This document shows, in pieces, positions 1 through 9,176 of a stretch of 64,000 nucleotides of DNA. How positions within the stretch are numbered: the stretch's first letter is position 1; the number at the start of each line of letters is the position of its first letter. Made by a program: the position numbers and the translations under genes. This DNA is from JACMLC01 sp963817025. GTDB lineage: Bacteria; Acidobacteriota; Blastocatellia; Pyrinomonadales; Pyrinomonadaceae. A model generated the notes under the pieces. That model saw only the letters and a program-made list of their open reading frames with translations. It was not told where the DNA came from and made no database searches. The DNA lies in assembly GCA_963817025.1 (NCBI GenBank), contig CAWFML010000004.1, forward strand, positions 992,001 to 1,056,000. Reading direction: 5' to 3'.

Positions 1-1
1 G

Positions 2-1855
2 CCTGAAATCACCCGCGACCTGCAAAAATCTCTCTTCCCTTCCGAGACGGCTGAGTTGATCGAGAGCGCGGCGCGCATCTCGCAAAAACATCGCTGGCCC
101 TTGCTCGGCTACGGCGAGAAAGATTTCGGCCCTGAGATTCAGTGGCGTTGCGACCTGCTGTCGGAAGAAGAGTGGCTGCCCGATTATCACGCGGATATAA
201 ATCTGGCGCGCGACGGCTCGGATGTGCGTGTCGTGTGGGAACTCAATCGCCTCGCGCATCTCATCACGCTGGGGCGCGCATATACAGTCACGCAGGATGA
301 AACTCTGGCGGAAGAGTTTTTCGCTCAGATTGATAGCTGGCGTGTAGACAATCCTGCCGGACGCGGGCCTAACTGGGCCTGCGCGATGGAGGTCGCGCTG
401 CGCGCAATGAATCTGCTCGCGGCGTTTCAACTTTTCCGTCGCTCGCCAAAGCTTGACGAAAACCGCTTGCCCCAACTGCTCGCCATCTTTGAGCAACACG
501 GCGCGCACATTCGCCGCAATCTTGAATTCTCTTACATTGCGACGAGCAATCATTATCTTTCGGATATTGCGGGACTGCTGTGGCTTGGGATTATGCTGCC
601 GGAATTAGAGGCTGCTAAAAGTTGGCGCGAGTTCGGCTTGCGCGAGATGCTGCGCGAGATGGAAGCGCAGGTCTTGGCGGACGGCGCGGACTCCGAAGCT
701 TCGACGGGCTATCATCGCCTTGTGCTTGAGCTGTTTCTTTATTCCTTTCTGCTCTGCCGCGCAAACGGTCTTGAGATTCCCGAAAAATACTGGCGCAAGC
801 TTTATCAAATGTTCGCATACGTCGGCGCGTACATGCGGCCAGACGGGCATGCGCCGCTCATCGGCGACACGGACAGCGGGCAGGTTATGCCTCTGGTCAA
901 ACGCGCGGCAGACGATCATGCATACGTGCTCGCGCTCGGCGCAGCGATTTTTAAAGAGCCGGGTTTCAAACTCTCTCAGGCCGAAGCGATGCCCGAAGAG
1001 CTGTTGTGGGTTCTGGGCCATGAAGGCGTGGAGGCGTATGAAGGCTTGAACGCGCCTGATGAAGCCGGAGTTTCTACCGCGTTTGCGGACGCGGGGACAT
1101 ACATTATGCGCGCGGGCGATTTGTACCTGCTCTTTAATGCGAGCGGGTGCGGGGTTGGCGGGCGCGGCTCGCACGGCCACAACGACAGCCTGAGCATAGA
1201 GGTTTCCGCCTGCGGCACGAGCTTTATCACAGACCCCGGCACATACGTTTACAGAACCGACCTGCACGAGCGTCAACTGTTTCGCTCGACCGCCTATCAC
1301 TCGACGGTTCAAGTTGACGACGCGGAGATGAATACGATTAGAGAGGATTTGCCTTTCGTCGTCGGCGATGAAGCGCACCCGCGCGTGCTCAGTTGGGAGA
1401 CGACTCCGGAGCGCGATCTTGTTGTCGCAGAGCATCAAGGCTATGCGCGGCTGGCCGGGCCTGTGACGCACCGGCGCGCGGTGGAGTTTGATAAGCGAAA
1501 GAGTTTCTGGCTCATGGAGGACGCGCTGTTTGGAGATGGCGCGCACACGTTTCGCTTTCGCTTTCACCTCGCGCACGGGCTGGAAACAAGCGTTCGCGCT
1601 GACGGAATCGTGGCGGCATGCGATAAGATAAGCGGCGCACAGCTTTTTATTGTTCCACTTGGCGAGATGGATGCGCCGGAGCTTGAAGCCAGATGGACAT
1701 CACGCGATTACGGCTCGAAGCTGCCGTCCGTGTCTGCTTGCTGGACTTTTAAAGCACAAGCTCCATTCAATGTTAGATGGGCGCTCATTCCCGTCTGCGC
1801 GGGCGAAGATGAAGGCGAACGATTGAAGCTGATTGAAGATTTTAAGCTCAGGTAA
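2..1855 (+). CDS. Heparinase II/III-like protein (5' partial)
   Basis: The frame is open to the left window edge, so the start lies outside; an internal TTG at 56 is unlikely to be the true start. About 617 residues are visible. The C-terminal half carries the heparinase II/III-like beta-domain signature (GSHGHNDSLSIEV, then FITDPGTYVY and STAYHSTVQVD), and the N-terminal half is an alpha-helical toroid rich in Trp, as in polysaccharide lyases of this fold. Such proteins commonly sit in exopolysaccharide clusters beside asnB-like and flippase genes, as here. It probably cleaves or trims an acidic surface polysaccharide. The substrate is not determinable from sequence. asnB follows 100 bp downstream on the same strand. 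Confidence 0.85.
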   Translation, partial: PEITRDLQKSLFPSETAELIESAARISQKHRWPLLGYGEKDFGPEIQWRCDLLSEEEWLPDYHADINLARDGSDVRVVWELNRLAHLITLGRAYTVTQDETLAEEFFAQIDSWRVDNPAGRGPNWACAMEVALRAMNLLAAFQLFRRSPKLDENRLPQLLAIFEQHGAHIRRNLEFSYIATSNHYLSDIAGLLWLGIMLPELEAAKSWREFGLREMLREMEAQVLADGADSEASTGYHRLVLELFLYSFLLCRANGLEIPEKYWRKLYQMFAYVGAYMRPDGHAPLIGDTDSGQVMPLVKRAADDHAYVLALGAAIFKEPGFKLSQAEAMPEELLWVLGHEGVEAYEGLNAPDEAGVSTAFADAGTYIMRAGDLYLLFNASGCGVGGRGSHGHNDSLSIEVSACGTSFITDPGTYVYRTDLHERQLFRSTAYHSTVQVDDAEMNTIREDLPFVVGDEAHPRVLSWETTPERDLVVAEHQGYARLAGPVTHRRAVEFDKRKSFWLMEDALFGDGAHTFRFRFHLAHGLETSVRADGIVAACDKISGAQLFIVPLGEMDAPELEARWTSRDYGSKLPSVSACWTFKAQAPFNVRWALIPVCAGEDEGERLKLIEDFKLR

Positions 1856-1875
1856 GAATTTATAGCTCGAACCTG

Positions 1876-1950
1876 AAAATCTAAAATTCGAGACTTGAGA
1901 CTTGAGATTTGAAATCTGACATCTGACATCTCAACTCTAAAATCTGAAAT
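1876..1950. repeat. Short degenerate tandem repeat upstream of asnB
   Basis: The spacer between the lyase-like gene and asnB consists of reiterated ACTTGAG and TCTGACA units with small palindromes (AGATTTGAAATCT). It is low-complexity, unlike the flanking coding DNA, and ends just before the asnB start. Confidence 0.5.
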
Positions 1951-1955
1951 TCTTT

Positions 1956-3893
1956 ATGTGTGGTATCTGTGGAGTCTGGGAATATGGCGCGAGCGCGGGG
2001 CGCGTGGAGCGCAGCCTCATCGAGCGCATGCGCGACGAGATGCCGCATCGCGGGCCGGATGACACAGGCGAGTTGATTTTCGATGGCGGGCGTGGCGGCT
2101 TAGGGTTTCGCCGCCTTTCGATCATTGATTTATCGGAAGCCGGGCATCAGCCGATGCGTGGCTGCACGGATGACGTGTGGCTCGTCTTTAACGGAGAGAT
2201 TTATAACCACGCTTCTCTGCGCGAGGGCTTGAAAGCGCGCGGCCACGTTTACAGATCGCAGACTGATACAGAGACGATTCTGCATCTGTATGAAGAACGT
2301 GGCTTGGATTTCGTGCATGAGATAGAGGGCGATTATGCCATCGCTCTGTGGGATGCAAAGCTCGAACAGCTTGTCCTCGTGCGCGACCGCATCGGCGTCA
2401 AGCCGCTCTACTTTTACCAGCAGGACGGGCGTTTCATCTTTGCCTCGGAGATCAAAGCCATCTTGCAGCATCCCGCCGTGACTCCTGATATTGACGAAGA
2501 ATCGCTCTATCATTATCTCTCGTTTGTGACCACGCCCGCGCCGCGCACGCTCTTTCGTGACATCCAGAAAATTCCAGCCGGTCATATGCTCATCATCGGG
2601 CGCGACGGCGAGCCGAAGATAAAGAAATACTGGGACGCGCTGCCGCCGCTTGAGAATGAGGCACATGCTGGCCGCAGCGAGGATGAGCACAAAGCGGAAA
2701 TCCTGCGCTTGCTCCGCGCGTCAATCACCAAGCGCATGATGTCTGATGTGCCGTTCGGCGTCTTTCTGTCGGGCGGCGTTGATTCGTCCGCCAACGTGGC
2801 GTTGATGGCGGAGCAGATGTCGCGCCCCGTGCAGACTTTTACGGTCGGCTTTCGTGATGCGGAACATCTGAACGAGCTTGATTCGGCGCGGCGCATCGCA
2901 CGCGATTTTAAAACGAATCATCACGAAATCATCATCGGCGAAGACGAGATGCAGAAGTTTCTGCCTGACCTTGTGTTTCATCAGGACGAGCCGATTGCAG
3001 ACCCCGTGTGCGTGCCGCTCTATTATGTTTCAAAGCTGGCGCGAGATTCCGGCACTATCGTCGTGCAGGTCGGCGAAGGCTCGGACGAGATTTTCAGCGG
3101 CTATGATTACTATGTCCGCAACCTGCGCTTTTACGAAAAATTCTGGCAGCACGCGGAGCGCGTTCCGCATCTGATGCGACGCGCGGCGAGCGCGGTGGCG
3201 CGTCCCGCACTGGAAGCGACGGGCAAGAAGCGCGCGGCCATTGAGATGCTGCGTCGCTTAGGCGCGGACGAGCCGATGTTCTGGGGCGGCGCGGTTGTTT
3301 ACGACGAGACTTTTAAGCCGCGCGTGCTCTCGCCACGGATGCGCCAGAAATTTCGTGAGCGTTCTTCGCTCGAAGTCGTGCTCCCCTATCTTCAGACAAT
3401 CGAGCGCGAGCGACCCGATTCGGATTACCTCTCGCGGATGATTTATCTTGAATTAAAGCTGCGCCTGCCTGAGCTATTGCTGATGCGCGTGGACAAAATC
3501 ACGATGGCGACCTCGGTCGAAGCGCGCGTGCCGTTTCTGGATCACCATCTGGTCGAATACGCGCTTTCTCTGCCGCGCTCTTTGAAGGTCGAAGGCACGA
3601 GCGGCAAGCATATCCTGAAACGCGCGCTCGAAGAGATACTGCCTAAAGATTTGCTCTACAGTCCGAAGCGAGGTTTCGGCGCGCCCATCCGCGAGTGGTT
3701 CAGAAACGGACTCGGTGAAATGTTCGACTCGCACTTGCTAAACTCCCCCATGCGCCGCAGAGATTTCTTTGACTACAAGTTCATCGCGCGACTCCTCGAT
3801 GAGCACCGGCGGGGGACGCACGATTGGAGCTTTCATTTGTGGGCGCTCTTGAACCTCAGCATGTGGTACGAGCGTTGGATCGAGCGCACATAA
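1956..3893 (+). CDS. asnB: Asparagine synthase (glutamine-hydrolysing)
   Basis: A 645-residue two-domain amidotransferase. It starts with MCGICG, so the class II glutaminase nucleophile is Cys2 after Met removal. The C-terminal synthetase half has the PP-loop SGGVDSS (about residues 271-277), binding ATP for beta-aspartyl-AMP formation. The GEGSDEIF and KRGFGAPIREW motifs of the AsnB family are present. In this context (lyase-like gene before, flippase after) it is more likely an amidating enzyme of a polysaccharide cluster (exosortase or EPS-type AsnB) than the housekeeping asparagine enzyme, but that is inference. The ATG at 1956 gives the obligatory N-terminal Cys, which fixes the start. 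Confidence 0.95.
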   Translation: MCGICGVWEYGASAGRVERSLIERMRDEMPHRGPDDTGELIFDGGRGGLGFRRLSIIDLSEAGHQPMRGCTDDVWLVFNGEIYNHASLREGLKARGHVYRSQTDTETILHLYEERGLDFVHEIEGDYAIALWDAKLEQLVLVRDRIGVKPLYFYQQDGRFIFASEIKAILQHPAVTPDIDEESLYHYLSFVTTPAPRTLFRDIQKIPAGHMLIIGRDGEPKIKKYWDALPPLENEAHAGRSEDEHKAEILRLLRASITKRMMSDVPFGVFLSGGVDSSANVALMAEQMSRPVQTFTVGFRDAEHLNELDSARRIARDFKTNHHEIIIGEDEMQKFLPDLVFHQDEPIADPVCVPLYYVSKLARDSGTIVVQVGEGSDEIFSGYDYYVRNLRFYEKFWQHAERVPHLMRRAASAVARPALEATGKKRAAIEMLRRLGADEPMFWGGAVVYDETFKPRVLSPRMRQKFRERSSLEVVLPYLQTIERERPDSDYLSRMIYLELKLRLPELLLMRVDKITMATSVEARVPFLDHHLVEYALSLPRSLKVEGTSGKHILKRALEEILPKDLLYSPKRGFGAPIREWFRNGLGEMFDSHLLNSPMRRRDFFDYKFIARLLDEHRRGTHDWSFHLWALLNLSMWYERWIERT

Positions 3894-4016
3894 AATGGAG
3901 TTGGGGTCAGAAAAGTCAGTGGAAGCAATCTCACAGACACCCGAAACGGCGTAGCGGGTTCTGAGATATTCTGAAAGTAATACGCTGCCGTAGAGCTTTA
4001 TCAGGCATTTATGGGA

Positions 4017-4207
4017 TAGTGGGTCAGTTTCAACTGGAGAGAAGAAAAAACAGGTTTCCCGCAAAGACGCAAAGGAAGATCGCCAGGAAAACGTTCAAGA
4101 TAAATAGAGCTTCAACACCTTTGCGCGCTTTTCTTTGCGCCTTTGCGCCACCAGCGCGAGATTCTTTCGTTTCGCTTATTAAGCAGATTTTCAAACTGAC
4201 CTGCTAC
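4017..4207. repeat. MITE-like repeat, copy 1 (191 bp)
   Basis: Terminal inverted repeats are visible: TAGTGGGTCAGTTT at 4017-4030 and AAACTGACCTGCTA at 4194-4207. Inside is an imperfect palindrome of the CCCGCAAAGACGCAAAG / CTTTGCGCCTTTGCG type (4057-4149). The same layout recurs at 22378, 53666 and, diverged, 43095. It has no coding capacity. Confidence 0.6.
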
Positions 4208-4214
4208 TCAATTT

Positions 4215-5543
4215 ATGAGATCGCTTGCAATCGAGATGAATCCTCCGCGCCCACGCTTTTCCACGCATGTCGTATGGACGCTTGCCACACGAATCATGAT
4301 GATGGCGAGCGGCGTCGGCTCAAGCATCATCGTGGCCCGTTGGCTCGGAGCAGAGGGCTACGGCACGCTCGCGGTCTTGAATATGATCGTTGCTGTCGTG
4401 GTGCAGATCGGAAGCGCGGGGCTGCCTTCGGCCAACACTTATTACATCGCGCGTGATAAAAGCCTCCTTGCGCCCGTGTGGGCCAATGCGCTCGCTTTCG
4501 CCACAGTCGCGGGCATGCTGCTCGCGGTCGCCGTCATCGGACTGGCGAAAGCTCGTCCGGACTTGTTGGGCAACATCCCTCTTGAGCTTGTAGCCATTGC
4601 CGCTCTTTCTATTCCCTTGCAATCAATCACGCTGCTGGGTCTCAATGTGATGCTGGGCCTCGGTCGCATCGCACACTTCAATGTGCTGGATGCGGCGACG
4701 CAAATGCTCATGCTCCTCAATGCCGTCTTCGCGCTCGTCGTCTTCGGAACCGAGCTGCGCACGCTGGTCTCTCTGAACGTGATTGTAACCATGCTGGTCA
4801 GCTTTGTTGTCATCCGGATGATCGGGCGCGAGATGAAGAAATCGAGCGGCGACAAGCGGCTCCGGCCCGACGCCGCTTTGTTCAAAGAGACGGCGCGCTA
4901 CGGCATCAAGTTTCACATTGCGACGTTGGCGGGGCTGATTATCTTTCGCGCAGACCTGTTGATCGTCAATCACTTTCGCGGAGTGACGGAGGCGGGAGTG
5001 TATGCCGTCGCAACGCAGGTGGCGGGGATGTTGATGGTGTTGCCCGGTATTATCGGGACTCTGATTTTTCCGCGTATCGCTTCTTCAAATGTTGACGAGC
5101 GGGGCGAGTATGCGATGCGCGGGACGCGGCACACGGCTTTTATTATGCTGCTCATTTTTGCAGCCGTCACGCCGCTGATTTTTCTGCTGCCTGTTTTTTA
5201 CGGGCCGTCGTTTGCGGATGCCCCGACGCTGTTGTTAATCCTGCTGCCGGGCGTTTACCTGCTGGGCGTGGAAGCGGTGCTGGTTCAATATTTTAATAGC
5301 ACGGGAATGCCTGTTGCGATTCCTTTGTTCTGGCTCGTCACGTTCGTCGCCAACGTGACTCTTAACTTAATCTTTGTGCCAACCTACGGAGCGCGTGCGG
5401 CTGCCGTTTCATCATCCATCAGCTATGCGTTGATTTTTGTTTTGGTCGCGGTCTATTTTCGCATCAAGACGGGCAATCGCTTCTCTGACGTAATGCTGCT
5501 GCGCGCGGACGAGTTTCGACAGATTTTTGCTTTTAAGGCTTAG
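4215..5543 (+). CDS. Polysaccharide flippase (Wzx/MATE-like)
   Basis: A 442-residue integral membrane protein with about 12-14 hydrophobic segments, opening with a signature of the polysaccharide biosynthesis/MATE fold (VWTLATRIMMMASGVGSSII, then ARWLGAEGYGTLAV). It probably flips lipid-linked sugar repeat units across the inner membrane. It is co-oriented with asnB and the lyase-like gene, though a MITE-like repeat of about 190 bp separates it from asnB. The ATG at 4215 was used; a second ATG at 4236 is possible. The gene converges on the GT39 gene at 5596. Confidence 0.88.
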   Translation: MRSLAIEMNPPRPRFSTHVVWTLATRIMMMASGVGSSIIVARWLGAEGYGTLAVLNMIVAVVVQIGSAGLPSANTYYIARDKSLLAPVWANALAFATVAGMLLAVAVIGLAKARPDLLGNIPLELVAIAALSIPLQSITLLGLNVMLGLGRIAHFNVLDAATQMLMLLNAVFALVVFGTELRTLVSLNVIVTMLVSFVVIRMIGREMKKSSGDKRLRPDAALFKETARYGIKFHIATLAGLIIFRADLLIVNHFRGVTEAGVYAVATQVAGMLMVLPGIIGTLIFPRIASSNVDERGEYAMRGTRHTAFIMLLIFAAVTPLIFLLPVFYGPSFADAPTLLLILLPGVYLLGVEAVLVQYFNSTGMPVAIPLFWLVTFVANVTLNLIFVPTYGARAAAVSSSISYALIFVLVAVYFRIKTGNRFSDVMLLRADEFRQIFAFKA

Positions 5544-5564
5544 ATTGTTAGAGATCAAGAACGT

Positions 5565-5593
5565 CTCCCGCAAAGGCGCAAAGGCGCAAAGAA
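5565..5593. repeat. Half-palindrome of the CGCAAAGGCGC family
   Basis: CTCCCGCAAAGGCGCAAAGG is present as a single arm, with no matching second arm, between two convergent genes. It looks like a truncated relic of the dispersed palindrome family. Confidence 0.45.
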
Positions 5594-5595
5594 AA

Positions 5596-7536
5596 CTATT
5601 GAGTCTTGCTTTGCCTGAGCAATAACATCCCCTTCTGCGCGCCCTGCCAGAGCGTTCTGCCTATCCAGTAAAGCGTCACCGCCGCCAGCACAAAAAAGAA
5701 GTAATGAATGGCTATCACATAGCGATACTCTGTGTGGAGCGGAGCTTGCGCGCTCAGATAATAGAGCGGGACGGCCAGCAGCAGGACGAGTGCGCGCCAG
5801 CGACCGCCGAGCATCATTAAAGCTATGCCTGCGAAGACGAGCGGCAGCATCCATCCGGGCGTGAAGAATTTCTGCGCGCGGCGTAGAAGCAGGCGCGGGC
5901 CTTTCAGCCAGCCGTAAGATGTCCGGCCCAACGCGTATAGCTCCGCGCGCCCGACCTGCGCTGACGGTCGCAAAGGATTTGAGCCGCCGTTGCTAAACAC
6001 CAGATGCATCTGTCGCTCGCCGCCGCTGACGAAAGGTATCTGCACAACATTGGTTGGCTTATCCGGCGGCAGCCCCTGAAACGCATCCGGAACCGCAGCC
6101 GAGGCCAGCAGCGTTCGCCCGTTGGCTTTAGTAAGACCTATGACGAGGCGGCCCTCTTTCATATCGAGCGGCATTTGCAGCACATAATCCATGCCCGGCT
6201 CGATTGCCAGCGGCGCGGAGATAAACTGTTGCCGCTCGACCGACTCATCGCCAGTAAAAGATAAAGTCTGTCCATCATCAGACGGGCGAAGCTCCGCTTG
6301 AGTTGAAACAATCGTGCCGCCTGCAACCAGCTCGCCCGGAGACGAAGACCAGACGGGCGTCTTTCCCTGCGCGTCCGTGAGTGTATGAGTCACTGCCGGA
6401 GACGGCGCGATAATGTATGTGTTTTCGAGCGCGAGCATAAAGCCGACGCGGCGCAGCATCACTCCCGTAAACCAGAAGGGATGCGACTTGATGACGGCTG
6501 TTCCGCGTTTGATGCGGTCTCGCTCGCGCGCTATACCGTCAGGGGTGAAGAGCGAGCGTGCGTAATCCGGGCGGTTGTAAACTTTCGCTTCCCACTGATT
6601 GACCAGGTGGTCTTTGTTAATCAGACCGAAGCGATTCTCCGGATCGTAGTCCGCAATCCCCGCGCAGATGTTATGCCCCGCGCCGAGCGAGAGCGGAATG
6701 AAAGCGCGAAAGACTACAATGTTGCGAATCGTGATCGGCACGATGACCAGAATCGTTGCCCCCACCAACGCCACTGCATAACGCCAACGCCGCCCGCGCT
6801 CGAACACCAGCAAGATTGCGACTGCGAGAAACGGCGACAGCAACAAAGCATTGGGCCTGATCCAGCATGCGACGCCAACCAGCAGCCCCGCGCACACGAT
6901 GGTCAACAGGCGCGGTCGCTTGCTAGCGCGCAACAGCAAAAAGACGGCCACCAGAATCGGCAGGATTGACGGCGAATCCGGCAGCAGCACGAGCGAGGTA
7001 TACGCAAGCTGCGGCGAGACGGCGACGAGGACTCCGGCAATGACCGCAACGCCTCGCGGCAACAGTTCGCGCGCGATGAGAAAAATCATGACTGCGGCCA
7101 GCGCGTCGAGAATCAGATGAGCGAATCGCCAGACGTTATCCGAGCTGCCGAATATTTTGAAGAGCAGAGCCAGCATCAGCGGGTATCCCGGCGGATGCGT
7201 GATGATGTCTGCATCGCCCGGCGGAGCAGGCCCGCGCACGAAAAGATCGAGCCGCCCGCCGAGTAGATTCTGCGCGTCTGCGCGATAAAAATCGGTCATG
7301 CCGAAATACATCTTCCCGTTTTCGATGAGCGGTCGAGCATCCTGCCAGTGCAGCAGACGCACGCCCGCCGCGAGCAGAAAGATGATGACGCAGATGACGA
7401 GAGTTAATTTAGCGGAGCGTTTTTGAGAAGCCACGGTCTCAGGCTTTGCCGGATCGAGCCATGAGAAATCGAACCGGCGCGCGACCAGACCGGGCAGTTC
7501 GCCGAGAGTATTTATAAGTGTTGATTTCAAAGCCAT
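5596..7536 (-). CDS. GT39/ArnT-like membrane glycosyltransferase
   Basis: A 646-residue polytopic protein. After one N-terminal membrane segment (about residues 47-65) a luminal loop holds the acidic pair region TDFYRADAQNLL followed by HPPGYPL, typical of dolichyl-phosphate-mannose or undecaprenyl-phosphate-sugar dependent transferases (GT-C fold). About nine further membrane helices and a periplasmic beta-rich insert (about 390-540) follow. It would transfer a sugar from a polyprenyl-phosphate donor to a surface glycan, lipid or protein. It lies next to the polysaccharide block but on the opposite strand. The acceptor is unknown. Confidence 0.85.
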   Translation of the reverse strand: MALKSTLINTLGELPGLVARRFDFSWLDPAKPETVASQKRSAKLTLVICVIIFLLAAGVRLLHWQDARPLIENGKMYFGMTDFYRADAQNLLGGRLDLFVRGPAPPGDADIITHPPGYPLMLALLFKIFGSSDNVWRFAHLILDALAAVMIFLIARELLPRGVAVIAGVLVAVSPQLAYTSLVLLPDSPSILPILVAVFLLLRASKRPRLLTIVCAGLLVGVACWIRPNALLLSPFLAVAILLVFERGRRWRYAVALVGATILVIVPITIRNIVVFRAFIPLSLGAGHNICAGIADYDPENRFGLINKDHLVNQWEAKVYNRPDYARSLFTPDGIARERDRIKRGTAVIKSHPFWFTGVMLRRVGFMLALENTYIIAPSPAVTHTLTDAQGKTPVWSSSPGELVAGGTIVSTQAELRPSDDGQTLSFTGDESVERQQFISAPLAIEPGMDYVLQMPLDMKEGRLVIGLTKANGRTLLASAAVPDAFQGLPPDKPTNVVQIPFVSGGERQMHLVFSNGGSNPLRPSAQVGRAELYALGRTSYGWLKGPRLLLRRAQKFFTPGWMLPLVFAGIALMMLGGRWRALVLLLAVPLYYLSAQAPLHTEYRYVIAIHYFFFVLAAVTLYWIGRTLWQGAQKGMLLLRQSKTQ

Positions 7537-7588
7537 AAGCGAGGGGGCGTTATAGTAACGAACAATAGTATGAGCCGCAAGCAGGCAA

Positions 7589-7687
7589 GTAAAAAGGCAA
7601 AAGTAAAAAGGTAAAAGGCAAAAGTGAAGAGCGAGGGAATGCTTTTCTGACTTTTGCCTTTTCTTTTACCTTTTTACTTTTGCCTTT
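7589..7687. repeat. Inverted repeat, AAAAGGTAAAAGGCAAAAG family, copy 1
   Basis: Arms of about 38 bp (7589-7626 and 7650-7687) built from GTAAAAAGG and GGCAAAAG units form a long hairpin. The same family occurs at 36200 and 58405. This copy lies between two divergent genes, so here it cannot simply be a shared 3' terminator. Confidence 0.75.
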
Positions 7688-7765
7688 CTCTCTGCGGTTA
7701 ATCTTCCCGGATTTTTGGAAAAGCCTGTCGATTATCAATCTCTATCTAGTACAAGGAAGCAAAAG

Positions 7766-7838
7766 CTTCTCCCACGTCGCCCGGTGAACCCCCGAAGGCC
7801 CTTTTGGCCGCAGGGGGTTTCGGCTTTTAAGGGGGAAG
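7766..7838 (+). ncRNA. Candidate structured leader RNA of the DUF5658 gene
   Basis: Nested pairing is visible: outer stem CTTCTCCC (7766-7773) with GGGGGAAG (7831-7838); inner stem AACCCCC (7787-7793) with GGGGGTT (7813-7819); a symmetric GAA/GCA internal loop; and apical GGCC/GGCC (7797-7800 with 7806-7809). It ends 35 nt before the start of the downstream gene, so it would lie in its 5' UTR. The sequence matches no riboswitch class I could recall (TPP, SAM, cobalamin, c-di-GMP-I/II, c-di-AMP, fluoride, guanidine). Function unknown. Confidence 0.5.
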
Positions 7839-7873
7839 TTAAACATGGTTGGCACGCGAAGGAGATGCACGGG

Positions 7874-8239
7874 ATGGGAACCCTCTCGAAAAGCATTCTT
7901 TTATTCTCGCTTAACTGGCTCGACGCGCAGTTAACGATTATCTGGGTTCGCGCAAACGTCGCAACCGAAGGCAATGGCCTGATGGCACACCTGCTCGATA
8001 TGGGCAACGGGCCGTTTCTGATCGCCAAGCTGGCAATCGGAGCTTTTGCGGCTTACATGCTTTATCGCTGCTCGCACCTGAAGCTGGCGCGAGGCGGGAT
8101 GTCTCTGGTGCTGGGCATTTATCTGGCGCTGATGCTGGTGCACGCGACGACAGGAATATCCGCGCTCGGCTGGCACGTCTCGGAGGCAGCGTCCTCTTAT
8201 CTGGGCGCGATGCCAAGTCTTTTGCTCACGCTGCGCTAA
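7874..8239 (+). CDS. DUF5658 family small membrane protein
   Basis: A 121-residue protein with three or four predicted membrane helices. It contains the DUF5658-like opening LNWLDAQLTIIWV followed by GNGLMAHLLD, the pattern of this uncharacterised family. GAAGGAG at 7858-7864 is too close to the ATG at 7865 but 9 nt from the ATG at 7874, which decides the start. The frame stays open upstream to 7715, but that stretch is the structured leader and is not protein-like. Function unknown; inner-membrane location inferred from hydrophobicity. Confidence 0.8.
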   Translation: MGTLSKSILLFSLNWLDAQLTIIWVRANVATEGNGLMAHLLDMGNGPFLIAKLAIGAFAAYMLYRCSHLKLARGGMSLVLGIYLALMLVHATTGISALGWHVSEAASSYLGAMPSLLLTLR

Positions 8240-8245
8240 AAAGAT

Positions 8246-8360
8246 TCTCCCGCAAAGGCGCGGGTGACGTTGGTGACGCGAGGGAGGCAAAGAGGATTCT
8301 ACCTTTCTACCTCTTCCCTTCTCCTGCATCACACACACCTGCGCCTTTGCGGGAGATGTT
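8246..8360. repeat. CGCAAAGGCGC-family palindrome
   Basis: The arms CTCCCGCAAAGGCGC (8247-8261) and GCGCCTTTGCGGGAG (8340-8354) pair perfectly around a variable centre. It sits directly behind the DUF5658 gene. Confidence 0.7.
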
Positions 8361-8422
8361 CGCACTCGCTTAGAAAGAACTCCCTTTCAATTATACCCTG
8401 CAATAAGCTATGCTCCGGCCTG

Positions 8423-9133
8423 ATGCATGTAGAGCTTATCGAATTTCCACACAACAATCCGGCCTGTCTCTTACGAGTGCCTGTAGACGTTGAAGCCCGA
8501 AAAGTCATTCAAGCTTTAGAGCTGCCCGAACCGCGTGCGCTGCTGCTGCTCAACGGAGCAACGGCAGAGCTTGACCCGCAGGTCAGCGAATATCTCACCG
8601 GATTGTTTACTGCGCTGGCGCGGATAGTGTTAGAGAAACAGATAACTGTCCTGACGGGCGGAACCAACGCAGGTATTTTCGCACTGTTTGGCCGCGCGCT
8701 GCACAGGGCCGGAGAGCTTTCCGCGCCGTGCCTCTGCGTGTCTGCGGGCCTGCTTGTCGAACCCTCGGACTTAGAGCCGCACCATTCCCATCTTGTGCTG
8801 GTTGACACGGCTGAATGGAGCACTGCTGCGCTCGTCATGTACCGGCTGGCGGCGGCGCTGGCGAGCGAGTGTCCATCTCTGACCCTTTTCGCAGGAGGCG
8901 GGCCGATTACGCTCAAAGAGATGCAGCACAATGTGACGCAGGAGAGAGAGATGATTCTGCTCGCGGGCAGCAAAGGCTCGACCGACGAAGTTATCGCAGC
9001 TCATCTGGGCGAGCCAACCACGAAAGAAGATATTCTGCGCGTCGCGCGTCACGGACGCTTGACGATCTTAGCTCTGGACCAATCGCCGTCAGTGCTGGCA
9101 AATTTAATTTCCAATCGTCTACTTGGTGTATAA
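8423..9133 (+). CDS. SLOG-superfamily LSDAT_prok sensor protein
   Basis: A 236-residue soluble protein (start ATG 8423; the open frame upstream to 8264 is repeat DNA). It has a Rossmann-like SLOG fold: VLTGGTNAGIFALFGRAL is the glycine-rich nucleotide-binding turn and LFAGGGPITLKEMQHNV a second conserved motif of the prokaryotic 'SLOG in TRPM' (LSDAT) family. Family knowledge: LSDAT and other SLOG domains are predicted to bind nucleotide-derived ligands and are often found in nucleotide-activated conflict systems with TIR-type or pore-forming effectors. No effector is intact here, but a gene remnant with an FVIMPF motif begins 43 bp downstream. Confidence 0.75.
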   Translation: MHVELIEFPHNNPACLLRVPVDVEARKVIQALELPEPRALLLLNGATAELDPQVSEYLTGLFTALARIVLEKQITVLTGGTNAGIFALFGRALHRAGELSAPCLCVSAGLLVEPSDLEPHHSHLVLVDTAEWSTAALVMYRLAAALASECPSLTLFAGGGPITLKEMQHNVTQEREMILLAGSKGSTDEVIAAHLGEPTTKEDILRVARHGRLTILALDQSPSVLANLISNRLLGV

Positions 9134-9176
9134 TCCGCCTGCTCTACATACAGCGCTCTCACGGCGGCCCGCAAAG

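Noticed and set aside
605..1576. 323-codon open frame on the minus strand inside the lyase-like gene
   Set aside because: Lies wholly antisense to a gene with clear heparinase II/III-like motifs; Arg/Ala-rich, low-complexity translation typical of GC-rich shadow frames.
6385..6969. 194-codon plus-strand frame inside the GT39 gene
   Set aside because: Antisense to a clear membrane glycosyltransferase; His/Arg/Gln-rich shadow translation.
8264..8422. N-terminal extension of the SLOG gene
   Set aside because: The extra codons derive from a CGCAAAGGCGC palindrome; the first plausible start is the ATG at 8423.
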